A stretch of DNA of 64,000 bases, from the NCBI GenBank assembly GCA_036741875.1, contig DAINRM010000003.1:11907-75906 (forward strand), given 5' to 3'. This DNA comes from HRBIN35 sp036741875. Its GTDB lineage: Bacteria; Patescibacteriota; Minisyncoccia; UBA6257; HR35. The first letter of the stretch is position 1. The number at the start of each line of letters is the position of its first letter. Positions 24,610 to 34,100 of this stretch are shown here, in pieces. Below the pieces are notes generated by a model that made no database searches, was not told the DNA's origin, and was given only the letters and a program-made list of their open reading frames with translations. Position numbers and translations under genes: made by a program.

Positions 24610-25293
24610 TTAAACTTTAATTAATTTAGAAATTTTTTTAGTTAAGAAAATATTACCTTTATTAGAAAGAAAATTACTTCTTATTTCAACGATTTTTTTA
24701 TTAGCTCCAGGTACACTACCTTTAACAACTAAAAGATGGTGTTCTGGTAAAATATCAACAATTTCTAAATTTTTAACTGTTACTCTTAAGGGAGAAATTT
24801 TACCTGCCATTTTTTTTCCTTTAATAACTCTCTGAGGATTGGTTCCCCCTATTGATCCAGGATGTCTTAATCTATCTTCTTGTCCATGACTTTTTGGTCC
24901 ACCGCTAAAGCCATGTCTTTTAACTACTCCTTGAAATCCTTTAGCCTTTCTTTCAGCTGAAATATTTACATATTCACCACTTTGAAAAATATCAACGTCC
25001 AAAACATCACCCATTTTAAATTCAGGATCAAAAGGAAGTCGAAATTCTCTAATAACTTCAAAATTTCCTAAATCTTTCAACATGCCTTTAAGGGGTTTTG
25101 GCAAATTTTTTTTATATCCAAAACCTAATAAAACTGAAGAATAACCATCTTTTTCTTTAGTTTTTACACCTACAACATAATTAGGGCCAGCTAAAATAAC
25201 TGTAACCGGCACTAAAAAATCATTCTTAAAAATTTGAGTCATACCTATTTTTCTGCCTAATAAAAATTTTGGTTTTAAATTTAATTTTTCCAT
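24610..25293 (-). CDS. rplC: 50S ribosomal protein uL3
   Basis: 227 aa. LLGRKIGMTQIF near the start (GxKxGMTqiF), YVNISAERKAKGFQGVVKRHGFSGGPKSHGQEDRLRHPGSIGGTNPQRVIKGKKMAGKISPLRVTVKNLEIV in the middle is the conserved uL3 block; the usual GSIG...Q.P.RV.kGkkMaG...Gn.rvTv appears with ISPLRVTV in place of GNxxVTV. It reaches toward the peptidyl-transferase centre. Preceded by rpsJ with a 29 bp gap. Confidence 0.97.
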   Translation of the reverse strand: MEKLNLKPKFLLGRKIGMTQIFKNDFLVPVTVILAGPNYVVGVKTKEKDGYSSVLLGFGYKKNLPKPLKGMLKDLGNFEVIREFRLPFDPEFKMGDVLDVDIFQSGEYVNISAERKAKGFQGVVKRHGFSGGPKSHGQEDRLRHPGSIGGTNPQRVIKGKKMAGKISPLRVTVKNLEIVDILPEHHLLVVKGSVPGANKKIVEIRSNFLSNKGNIFLTKKISKLIKV

Positions 25294-25322
25294 TTTAAAA
25301 TTTTCAGCAAAAGTTTTAAGTC

Positions 25323-25652
25323 TTAAATAAGTTTAATTTCTACCTCGATACCAGCTGGTAAATCTAAAGAGTTAAGCAGTTCTAAAACTCTTTGTGAAGG
25401 ATTGATAATATCTATAATTCTTTTATGAATAACAATTTCAAATTGCTCTCGAGAATCTTTATAAATAAAAGGAGAACGATTCACTGTATATCTTCGATAT
25501 TCGGTAGGTAATGGTATTGGTCCTTTAATAGAAATACCTTCTTTACTTAAAAGACTAACAATTTCTTTAAGATACTTATCTAAAAGTCTGTGGTCATAAG
25601 ATTTAAATCTAATCCTAACTCTATTTTCTGTCTTTGAGGTTACTTTAGGCAT
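25323..25652 (-). CDS. rpsJ: 30S ribosomal protein uS10
   Basis: 109 aa. VRIRFKSYDHRLLDKYLKEIVSLLSKEGISIKGPIPLPTEYRRYTVNRSPFIYKDSREQFEIVIHKRIIDI carries the uS10 core (iRirLkayDhrllD.....Iv.....tga.v.GPipLPt....ytvlrSPh..KdsreqFEirtHkRlidI). The exposed loop also serves NusG/NusB contacts. SPFIYKDSRE replaces SPHVNKxSRE. It starts 9 bp after tuf ends. Confidence 0.98.
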   Translation of the reverse strand: MPKVTSKTENRVRIRFKSYDHRLLDKYLKEIVSLLSKEGISIKGPIPLPTEYRRYTVNRSPFIYKDSREQFEIVIHKRIIDIINPSQRVLELLNSLDLPAGIEVEIKLI

Positions 25653-25661
25653 TTTTTATTT

Positions 25662-26858
25662 TTACTTCATTATTTTAGTTACCACACCTGCACCAACAGT
25701 TTTACCACCCTCTCGAATAGCAAACCTTAATCCTTCCTCTAAGGCAATAGGATAAATAAGTGTTACTTTTATTTTAGCATTATCTCCAGGATTAATAAAT
25801 TCAATACCTTCTGAAAGTTTTATTTCACCAGTCACGTCAGTAGTTCGGAAATAGAATTGTGGTTTATATCCTGAAGTAAAAGGAGTATGCCTACCTCCTT
25901 CTTCTGGCGTAAGAACATAGACTTCTGCTTCAAATTCAGTATGGGGAGTAATAGTTCCTGGCTTAGCTACCACCATTCCTCTTTCTACATCTTCTTTTTT
26001 AACACCTCTTAAAAGAAGACCAACATTGTCTCCAGCAATAGCTTCATCCATATCTTTATGAAACATTTGAATACCAGTAACCACTGTTTTAAATGGCTCA
26101 TGTCTTAAACCAACAACTTCAACTTCTTCGTTTAAAGCAATTTTACCTCTTTCAACTCTTCCTGTAACAACCGTACCTCTACCTTCAATAAGAAAGACAT
26201 CTTCGATAGGCATTAAAAATGGTTTATCAATTTCTCTTAGTGGCTCGGGAATATAGTTGTCTAAAGCATCAAGAAGTTCTAAAATTGGCTTTACCCAAGG
26301 ATCATCAAGTGATTTTGCTTCTAAAGCTTTCAAAGCTGAACCACGAATAACTGGAACTTCGTCTCCTGGGTAACCATGTTTTTTAAGCTCAGCTCTAACA
26401 TCTTCTTCAACTAAATCAAGAAGTTCTATATCTTGTACCATATCAACTTTATTAATAAAAACAACAATAGCGGGCACATTAACTTGACGAGCAAGTAAAA
26501 TATGTTCTCTTGTTTGAGCCATAACTCCGTCATTAGCGGCAACAACTAAAATAGCGCCATCCATTTGAGCTGCTCCGACAATCATGTTTTTAACATAGTC
26601 AGCGTGTCCAGGGCAGTCAATATGAGCATAATGTCTTTTATCTGTTTCATATTCACAATGGTGAATATTAATGGTAATTCCTCGAGCTCTTTCTTCTGGA
26701 GCTTTGTCAATTTCTTCATATGTCAAAGCTTTTTCTACTAAACCCTTGAGTTTTAGAACATGCAAGATAGCTGCTGTTAAGGTTGTTTTACCATGATCAA
26801 TATGACCAATAGTACCCACATTAAGATGAGGTTTTGTTCTTTCAAATTTTGCTGCCAT
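25662..26858 (-). CDS. tuf: translation elongation factor EF-Tu
   Basis: 398 aa, normal. GTPase motifs: GHIDHGKTT (P-loop, with Ile where Val is common), RGITIN (switch 1), DCPGHADY (switch 2), NKVDM and SALKAL. Domain 2 has GRGTVVTGRVERG and domain 3 the C-terminal GRFAIREGGKTVGAGVV, here as LRFAIREGGKTVGAGVVTKIMK. It delivers aminoacyl-tRNA to the ribosome. It is the first gene of the ribosomal cluster, with a strong promoter and a 49 bp leader. EF-Ts is at 35808-36398. Confidence 0.98.
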   Translation of the reverse strand: MAAKFERTKPHLNVGTIGHIDHGKTTLTAAILHVLKLKGLVEKALTYEEIDKAPEERARGITINIHHCEYETDKRHYAHIDCPGHADYVKNMIVGAAQMDGAILVVAANDGVMAQTREHILLARQVNVPAIVVFINKVDMVQDIELLDLVEEDVRAELKKHGYPGDEVPVIRGSALKALEAKSLDDPWVKPILELLDALDNYIPEPLREIDKPFLMPIEDVFLIEGRGTVVTGRVERGKIALNEEVEVVGLRHEPFKTVVTGIQMFHKDMDEAIAGDNVGLLLRGVKKEDVERGMVVAKPGTITPHTEFEAEVYVLTPEEGGRHTPFTSGYKPQFYFRTTDVTGEIKLSEGIEFINPGDNAKIKVTLIYPIALEEGLRFAIREGGKTVGAGVVTKIMK

Positions 26859-26906
26859 TTTAAATTTAATGAGAAAAATAAAAAAGCGACCTCAATATTT
26901 GAATTA

Positions 26907-26936
26907 ATTTTAACATAAAAATCTTACTAAAGTCAA
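26907..26936 (-). promoter_or_regulatory. promoter of tuf and the S10-type cluster
   Basis: Minus-strand TTGACT (26936-26931) and TAAAAT (26912-26907), spacer 18 bp, with TGT before the -10 (extended element). The expected start is near 26900, leaving about 42 nt of leader before the tuf ATG at 26858. The -35 is only 5 bp past the thrS stop. Best-matched promoter in this half of the window. Confidence 0.7.
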
Positions 26937-26941
26937 TAAAA

Positions 26942-28774
26942 TCATGGTTCAGCTTTTTTAGAAATTCTTAAATCTTCGAAAATATTTAAAACCTCTTCTA
27001 TACTTTTTTCACCTACATCGCCTTTATTTCTCACTCTTAAAGAAACGCTACCATTCTTTTCTTCTTTTTCACCTACTACTAAAATAAATGGAATTCTTTC
27101 TTCTTCAGCAATTAAAATTCTTTTTGATAGGGTTTCTTCGCTTCTTACCTCGCCATAAAAATTCTTAGATTTTAAAACCTCATTTACTTTAAAAGCATAT
27201 TTTAAATTTCTATCACTTATGGGCAAAATGACATATTCTATAGGCGAAAGCCAGAAAGGAAGGTTACCCTTAGTTGCTTCTAAAAGAAAACCTATAAATC
27301 TTTCATAAGAGCCTAAAATAGCTCGATGGATAATAATTGGGTAGGCCTTTTTGTTTTCCTTATTTATATAATAAAGATCCATTCTCTTAGGAACTAAAAT
27401 ATCTACTTGAATTGTAGCGATTGTTTCTTCTTTACCATAAATATTTCTTGTCTGAATATCAAGTTTGGGACCATAAAAAGCAGCTTCTCCTAAAACGGGA
27501 ACAAGTCCCAGATTTTTCTTTTTACAAGCAGATTCTATAATCTTACTTGCCCATTTCCAAAGTTTTAAATCTCCTCCATATTTTTCTTTATTTTTGCCTT
27601 TAAAATCAGGAAGTGAAAGCCTAAACCAGTATTTTCCTTCAAAAACTTTAATTTCTTTAAAAACTTCAAGAAAAAGATCAACAACACCTAAAAACTCTTC
27701 TTCTAAATTTTCTTCAGTGACGTAAATATGGGAATCATTTTGTGTGATAGGTCCACGAACTCTCATAAGTCCATAGGTTTCACCAGATTTTTCAACGCGA
27801 TAAACTGGTCCAGCCTCAGCTAAACGTAGGGGAAGATCTCGGTAACTTTTAACAAGCTCTAAATAAATCATATGGTGATGGGGACAATTCATAGGTTTTA
27901 GATAAAAATTATCACCTTCAGGATCGATGACTTTATACATATCGTTTTGATAATATTTAAGATGTCCACTTTTTTCATAAAGACGCCAAGAGGCAATGTG
28001 TGGTGTAGAAACATATTTATAACCTCTTTTCTCTTCCTTTTCTCGCATATAGCTTAAAAGTTTATATTTAATTCTTTCTCCATTAGGCAAAAGGAGAGGA
28101 AGTCCCTTACCAACATATTCGGAAACCATAAAAATTTTTAGTTTTTCTCCTAAAGCCCTATGATTATATTTTTCTATTTCTTCTTGTATTTTCAAGTATT
28201 TTTCTAATTCTTCTTTTGTTTCAAAAGCGGCTCCATAAATTCTCGTCAGCATTGGATTATTTTCATCGCCCCTCCAATAAGCACCAGCAATTTTTATAAG
28301 TTTGAAAGCTTCGGGGTTTATTTCTTTTGTATTTTTTACATGACCACCGCGACAAAGATCAACAAAATCACCAGTAAAATAAATAGTCACCTTATTTATT
28401 TTTTTTGCTTTCTTTTTTTTAGCCTTAATTAAACTAATCTTTTTATAATCTGTAGTTCCATAAGTTTTTAAGTCTTTAATAAGTTCTAGTTTAAAGGGTT
28501 GATCTTTAAAAATTTTTTCTGCTTCTTTAAAAGAGACTTTTTTACCCTTAAAGGTTAATTTTTGATTAATTATTTCTTTCATCAAACTTTCTAATTTTTC
28601 TAAATAGCTTTCATCTATTTTAAAGGAAAAAAGAATATCATAGTAAAAACCACTTTCTGTTGTTGGACCTATTCCTAATTTTGCTTGAGGATCAATCTTT
28701 AAAGCTGCCGCAGCTAAAATATGAGCCAAAGAATGCCTCAAACTATCAAGTTTATTTTTATTTTTCTTTGGCAT
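26942..28774 (-). CDS. thrS: threonyl-tRNA synthetase without the N-terminal TGS domain
   Basis: 610 aa. The protein starts almost directly with LDSLRHSLAHILAAAALK, the first HxxxH of the editing domain, so the 60-residue TGS domain at the front of most bacterial ThrRS is missing. The editing domain contains CRGGHVKNTKEI, and the class II core has MNCPHHHMIY, motif 2 MRVRGPITQNDSHIY (one residue longer than the usual RVRGFTQDDAHIF), and motif 3 with PIIIHRAILGSYERFIGFLLE. Zinc ligands Cys of MNCP and the two His are recognisable. The C-terminal anticodon domain is complete. The start overlaps an upstream 57-aa membrane ORF by 17 bp. Confidence 0.94.
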   Translation of the reverse strand: MPKKNKNKLDSLRHSLAHILAAAALKIDPQAKLGIGPTTESGFYYDILFSFKIDESYLEKLESLMKEIINQKLTFKGKKVSFKEAEKIFKDQPFKLELIKDLKTYGTTDYKKISLIKAKKKKAKKINKVTIYFTGDFVDLCRGGHVKNTKEINPEAFKLIKIAGAYWRGDENNPMLTRIYGAAFETKEELEKYLKIQEEIEKYNHRALGEKLKIFMVSEYVGKGLPLLLPNGERIKYKLLSYMREKEEKRGYKYVSTPHIASWRLYEKSGHLKYYQNDMYKVIDPEGDNFYLKPMNCPHHHMIYLELVKSYRDLPLRLAEAGPVYRVEKSGETYGLMRVRGPITQNDSHIYVTEENLEEEFLGVVDLFLEVFKEIKVFEGKYWFRLSLPDFKGKNKEKYGGDLKLWKWASKIIESACKKKNLGLVPVLGEAAFYGPKLDIQTRNIYGKEETIATIQVDILVPKRMDLYYINKENKKAYPIIIHRAILGSYERFIGFLLEATKGNLPFWLSPIEYVILPISDRNLKYAFKVNEVLKSKNFYGEVRSEETLSKRILIAEEERIPFILVVGEKEEKNGSVSLRVRNKGDVGEKSIEEVLNIFEDLRISKKAEP

Positions 28775-28931
28775 TTTTTATGTATAAAAGAAAAATTATT
28801 ATCGCCACATCAATTAAACCTAAAATAAGAAAAAGATAATAGCTTTTATTATAAAAGAATTTTAAATTTAAAAAAAGAAAAATTGTCAGAATAAAATCTG
28901 CTGTTAAAAAACCTAAAAGGAAATTAATCAT
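28758..28931 (-). CDS. small two-helix membrane protein
   Basis: 57 aa from the Met at 28931 (an earlier Met at 28943 would overlap the dtd stop). Two hydrophobic helices are separated by a short KFFYNKSYY turn and followed by the charged tail YIKNAKEK. I recognise no family. It fits exactly between dtd and thrS, with a one-base gap upstream and a 17 bp overlap with thrS downstream. The reading frame has normal base use, and the gap has no other coding content, so it is probably real, though short hydrophobic frames in AT-rich DNA can occur by chance. Confidence 0.5.
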   Translation of the reverse strand: MINFLLGFLTADFILTIFLFLNLKFFYNKSYYLFLILGLIDVAIIIFLLYIKNAKEK

Positions 28932-28932
28932 T

Positions 28933-29349
28933 TTAAATTTCAATGATAAAATTTATCGGCCCGATATTTATATAAGAAATTTCTAAAAAAGAGCCAAATT
29001 CTTTATAAAAAACTTCGTAACCTAAATTTTGCCAAATCTTAACAAAATCATTAAAAATTTTTTTAGCTTTTTCTGGCTCTAAAGCTTGATTGAAATTTAT
29101 TCTAAATTTTTCAAAGTTGGCTAACAAAGTAATATTAGAAATAAAAATAAGTATTGGTTTTAAATCTTTAATTTTTTGGAAAAACTTTCCTTCTTTATCA
29201 ACAATCTGTAAATTTTCTAAATAATTAACAATTTCTTTTAAATTTTTATTCTCATCTCCCTTTTCAATGCCAACAAAAATTAAAAAACCCTCATTTATTT
29301 CTATTTCATCAATTTTTAAATTTTTAATTTTTTGAATTAAAAGTTTCAT
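28933..29349 (-). CDS. dtd: D-aminoacyl-tRNA deacylase family protein with altered active-site motifs
   Basis: 138 aa, close to Dtd (about 145). Alignable blocks: KLLIQKIKNLKI at the start, GFLIFVGIEKGDENKNLKEIVNYLENLQIVDKEGKF (GLLVLLGVxxGDxxxDxxxLaeKixxLRiFxDxxGKM), ILIFISNITLLANFEKFRINFNQALEPEKAKKIFNDFVK and GSFLEISYINIGPINFII. Dtd frees D-amino acids from tRNA. The SQFTL catalytic motif reads SNITL and the N-x-GP-x-T motif reads NIGPIN; the Gly-Pro pair is kept, but Gln and Thr are lost. Activity is therefore doubtful. It overlaps lepA by 4 bp. Confidence 0.72.
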   Translation of the reverse strand: MKLLIQKIKNLKIDEIEINEGFLIFVGIEKGDENKNLKEIVNYLENLQIVDKEGKFFQKIKDLKPILIFISNITLLANFEKFRINFNQALEPEKAKKIFNDFVKIWQNLGYEVFYKEFGSFLEISYINIGPINFIIEI

Positions 29350-31112
29350 TTTATTTTTAAAATTTTAATTAAAACTTTGTTAGGTACTTTTACTTTACCT
29401 TTAAAAAGTTTTTCCAATTTCTTTTTACCTTTCTTTTGTTTTTGCCAAAGTTTCATTTTTCTTGTTCTATCACCACCATAAAGCCAACCAGCAATATCTC
29501 TATAAATAGCTGGTACAGTTTCTCTAGCTATAATTCTTCCACCAATTTTTGCTTGGAGTTTTATGGGAAATTCTTGTCTTTCTAGGTTTTCTTTTAAAGA
29601 AAGAAGAATTTTTCGAGCTACTTTTTCTGCTTTATTTTTAGGCAAAATTCGAGAAAGACTAGGTTCAATTTCTTCAGCAATTAAAATGTCAAGTTTTACT
29701 AAATCACTTTTTTCATAACACAAAAATTCCCATCTTAAAGAAGCATATCCAGAAGAAACAGATTTTAGGTCATCGAAAAATCCCGAGATTAATTCATCTA
29801 AGGGCATTTTAGCTTTTATCTTTACAAAAATTTTTTCTGTATTGACATATAAAATCTCTCCTCTGTTTTCTCTTATTATTTCTAAAATGTTATTTAAATA
29901 TTGTGGTGGGGTAAAAATTTCTACCTCCGTTTTTGGTTCTTGAATTTCTAAAATTTTATCTTCAGGAGGAAGTTCATTGGGGTTTTTAATTTCTTTAATC
30001 TCTCCATTTTTGAGTTTTACTAAATATTTAACAGAGGGCATAGTAATTATAATTTCTGTATTAAATTCTCTTTTTAGTCTTTCTTCAAAAATTTCTAAAT
30101 GTAAGAGCCCTAAACAACCTATATTAAAACCTCTACCAAAAAGAGGATGGCTTGCTGGTTCAACAAAAAGAGAAGGATCATTAAGTCTTAGTTTGTTTAA
30201 ACTTTCTTTAAAAGTATCAAAACTAATTTCTTCTGAAGGATAAACAGAAGCAAAAATATTTGATTGAGGACTTTTATAACCAGATAGAGGTTCAGTTTCT
30301 AAATCTAAAGTAATGGTCTCTCCAATAGTTAAAATTCCTGAGTCTTTTATTCCTGTAGCAATAAAACCAATCATACCTTCTTTAAGTTCTTCTATTTCTT
30401 TAAGATCAGGTTTAAAAATTCCTACTTCAATAATTTTAAATTTAAATTTTTTCTGTCTTAAAAAGGCAATTTGATCTTTTTTAAACTTTCCTGAAAAAAC
30501 TCTAACATGAGCAATAATACCTCTATAAGGATCAAAATGGGAATCAAAGATTAAAGCTTTAGTTTTTTCTTCTTTTAACTTTGGTGGTTTAATTTCTTCA
30601 ATAATGCCATTTAAAAGTTCTTCTACCCCTGTTCCATATTTTGCTGAAACTAAATAAATTTTTTCCTTACTTGTTAATTCTTTAATTTCTTCAATTAGAT
30701 TTTCTAAATTTGGTATTTCCAGATCAATTTTATTTATTGCTGGGATAATTTCTAGATTCTGACTTTTAGCTATTTCTAAATTAGCTATGGTTTGGGCTTG
30801 AATTCCTTGAGTACCATCAACAAGTAATACAGCTCCCTCTACAGCAGCTAAAGCTCGAGAAACCTCATAAGCAAAATCAACATGTCCTGGAGTATCAATT
30901 AAGTTAAGAAGATAACCCTTATATTCCATGGTTACTGGTTGCATTTTAATAGTAATTCCTCTTTCTCTTTCAAGAGAAAGTCTATCAAGATGTTGGGGCT
31001 TAAGTTTATCCTTAGGAACTGTACCGGTAATTTCCAAAAACCTATCTGCTAAAGTTGATTTCCCATGATCTATATGAGCAATAATAGCAAAATTTCTTAT
31101 TTTATTAATCAT
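29346..31112 (-). CDS. lepA: elongation factor 4 (LepA), ribosomal back-translocase GTPase
   Basis: 588 aa, the usual length. IAHIDHGKSTLADRFLE (P-loop), RGITIK, DTPGHVDFAYEVSRAL (switch 2) and NKIDLE are present; later domains have GCLGLLHLEIFEERLKREF and the LepA-specific C-terminal domain GGRIIARETVPAIYRDI...GGDRTRKMKLWQKQKKGKKKL. It binds the ribosome and can move tRNAs backwards or aid 30S biogenesis under stress. It starts 1 bp after a long secreted transglycosylase gene ends and is followed by dtd. Confidence 0.97.
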   Translation of the reverse strand: MINKIRNFAIIAHIDHGKSTLADRFLEITGTVPKDKLKPQHLDRLSLERERGITIKMQPVTMEYKGYLLNLIDTPGHVDFAYEVSRALAAVEGAVLLVDGTQGIQAQTIANLEIAKSQNLEIIPAINKIDLEIPNLENLIEEIKELTSKEKIYLVSAKYGTGVEELLNGIIEEIKPPKLKEEKTKALIFDSHFDPYRGIIAHVRVFSGKFKKDQIAFLRQKKFKFKIIEVGIFKPDLKEIEELKEGMIGFIATGIKDSGILTIGETITLDLETEPLSGYKSPQSNIFASVYPSEEISFDTFKESLNKLRLNDPSLFVEPASHPLFGRGFNIGCLGLLHLEIFEERLKREFNTEIIITMPSVKYLVKLKNGEIKEIKNPNELPPEDKILEIQEPKTEVEIFTPPQYLNNILEIIRENRGEILYVNTEKIFVKIKAKMPLDELISGFFDDLKSVSSGYASLRWEFLCYEKSDLVKLDILIAEEIEPSLSRILPKNKAEKVARKILLSLKENLERQEFPIKLQAKIGGRIIARETVPAIYRDIAGWLYGGDRTRKMKLWQKQKKGKKKLEKLFKGKVKVPNKVLIKILKIK

Positions 31113-31113
31113 T

Positions 31114-34100
31114 TTACTCTAGAAATAACATATTTTCTCCGTAAATTTTAAAGAAATAATCCTTATCCTCACATTTTATAAAGAAATAAACATTTTCTGG
31201 CTCTATTATCTCAAACTCATAAATTTTTTGAGGCTCTAAGAAGTAGTTTTCATATTCATCTCGGTAAAATTCATAATAGGCAAAATTATATTCGTTTTTG
31301 CAAATTTTATCTCCTGTTTCTTTGTATTTTAAATTTAAAATCTTTTCTCCTTCTTCACTTTTAACTTTTATCTTTAAATCATTAAAACCTTGACCATCAT
31401 CTCTTTTTTCTATAATTCTCAAATTGATAAGTTGATAACCCTTAGAATTATTTTCAAATGAAATTTTTTTTACTTCTCCGTTTTCATCTTCAAAAAACTT
31501 TATTTCTTTTAAGGGAATTTCGGGGTTATTATTGTATCCTGAAAATTTATAAGATAAAGTCGTTGAGGAGATTTCTGTTTCTTCTGACTTATAAAGAGAA
31601 AGATTAATTACATAATCCAGATTCAAAAAAAGATCACTAGGGCTTAAATCAATTTTAAATGAATTAAAGGTTAACGGTTTAAATCTTATTTCATCTAGAT
31701 AAGAATTATTTAAAACATAAAAAAGAGATGTGGTTTCATAATAAGCTGGAGAAAGCCAACTCAAAACAAGTTCAAATTGATGATAGGGTTTTTCTTTTGT
31801 TTCTTTAATACTATTATCAAAGGAAATTAAGGTATAAGTAGTAGAATCTTTTTTAAGTTCTAAATTGGGTTTATTAATAGTTTTAAAAACTTTTTTTACG
31901 ATCTGAGAATTGTAGGGAACTCCATCAGAAAAAACAAAAGTCTCTCTTATTAAATAGTTATAATCGTCATCAAAAGCTATATAGCCATTTCCAAGATTTT
32001 CTAACTCTTCTTGATTTAAAACTTCTTCATGGCTAATTTTTTTTCTTTCTATCACTTTATTTTCAGGTGGATTTTCTAAGCAATTAAAATTTTCTACATC
32101 ACCCCAACATAAATAATCAATTAATTTATCATTATTATCAAAAAGTGCTAAACCATTATCATAAGTTAAACCATAAACTGATGATGTAGGATAGATATAA
32201 TCTGCAGAAATATTAAGGGTATTACATGTTTCCTTATTCACGATTAAAAAATAAGAAAATGGTTGAATAACAGCTTTAATTTTAGTAGGAGCCACTAGAT
32301 TTAAATTGCTATAATTTCCATTCCTGGTTATCTTTTTAAGATACCAACCCGAAAGATCTATAGGAAATTCGTTGGGGTTGTAAAATTCAATAAATTCTCC
32401 TTGATTATTATCAACTCCCTTAACTATTTTGACTTTAGAAATAAGTATTTTTCCCTCATTTCTAGCATTTTCAAAGTTATCTTGTGAATGATCTATTACA
32501 TGACATTCCGCTATTTGATCTTGAAAACATAAGTTTTTAGGAAATAAAACTTCAGTAGATGTTGAAGCTTGATTTTCATCATCAATAAGATCTTTAATAA
32601 AAACAAAAAACTTTATTGAAGAAGGCAAGCAATTTTCAAAGGGGATTTTAATTAAATAATCTTTAGTAGAAGAGCTTAAAGAAAAAGTGGAAGTTAGATA
32701 ATTAAACAAAGAAAGATCGCTTAGGTCTGAAGAGGTTGAAACTTTAATTTCAAAATAATAATTTGATGAAAAATCTTGATCAGCGTTTAAGGAAAAATTA
32801 ATTTCCAAGAATTTACCCTCTGATGAAGTTGAAATATTAACATCAAAATTTTGAAAAGTTATTTCACTTAAATCAACAAAGTCATTTCGAGGAAGATCGG
32901 TAAAGAATGAATTTTTAGGAGAAGGTTGATGAAGCCATAAATCTTTTGAGTTATTATCAGTATCTTGAAAGTTTTTTCTTTGAATTGATTTATTATCAAA
33001 AGATTGAGCTATAAAGGGCGAATTTTCATATTGATAAATTTTTTCAATATTATCTCCATAACCAATTAAATCTGAAATTTCTCCATTTGGTTTTCTTAAG
33101 ATAATAACGTTATTATTAGCGATTGAATAACTTTCTGCATAAGATAAATCTCCTTGATATTTTTCTTTTGTTGATGAAGAAGTAATAAGGAAATAACTAT
33201 AAGGTTTTATTTTGCCTTTAAATTTTGAAGAAGGAATAAGAGTTGTTAATTTTGGAGTTGAGTTTGGGTTTTGCCTTGAGGCATATTTTTCTAAACTCCA
33301 GCAAGTTAAATCTATTTCTTCGTTATTAGGGTTATAAAGCTCTATAAATTCATCTTTAGTCTCATCATCAGTTTCAAATTGAATTTCATTGATAATTATT
33401 TTGGGATAGTTTTTATTCTTGTAATCATCACAAAAGTCTTTTTTGCTACTTAAATTTGAAAAACTTCGGCCTCCACCATAACTTAAAGTAATAGGCTTAT
33501 TATTATTATTTTCTTGATTTATATTATTTTGAGAAAGTTCTTTATCAGATGTCTTTTGGGTTGAAGTAGATAAAATTTTTGTAGAAGTTGTTAAAATTTT
33601 TGAAATTTCATTTAAGACATTTGCTATATTTGAATTTGAATTATCTTGACTTTCTTTGTTTTTACGTTGATTTTTGGGTTTTTTATAAACCTCGTAAGAA
33701 TAAAATGTAATGTCTCGATTTGAAGTAATTAAATTTTGATTTAAATCTCGGTTTTGATTTTGATTTTCTAAAGAAGTTAGCTTTTTGTTTTCTGAAGTTA
33801 GGGCTTTATTCGTTTTAACTTCAGTAATGTTTTTGGAAGTAATAATAGCCGGAGTAGAATTAAAATATTTAACTGACATAGTCTTAATTGACATTTCTAA
33901 AAATCTTTTTTTCATTTCAAGTTCAGCTAATTTCCTTTCTTTTTGTAAAGCAACTTTATCTTTAATACATTCCTTCTTTTTCTTAATAGGCCAATCATTA
34001 TCAGTACATTCAGTATAATTTGTTCTAATTTTTGAAAGAGAGCAAGAAAAATCGGTGGAAGGACAATTATAAACAAAAATTGTGTCATCTAAAATTTGAT

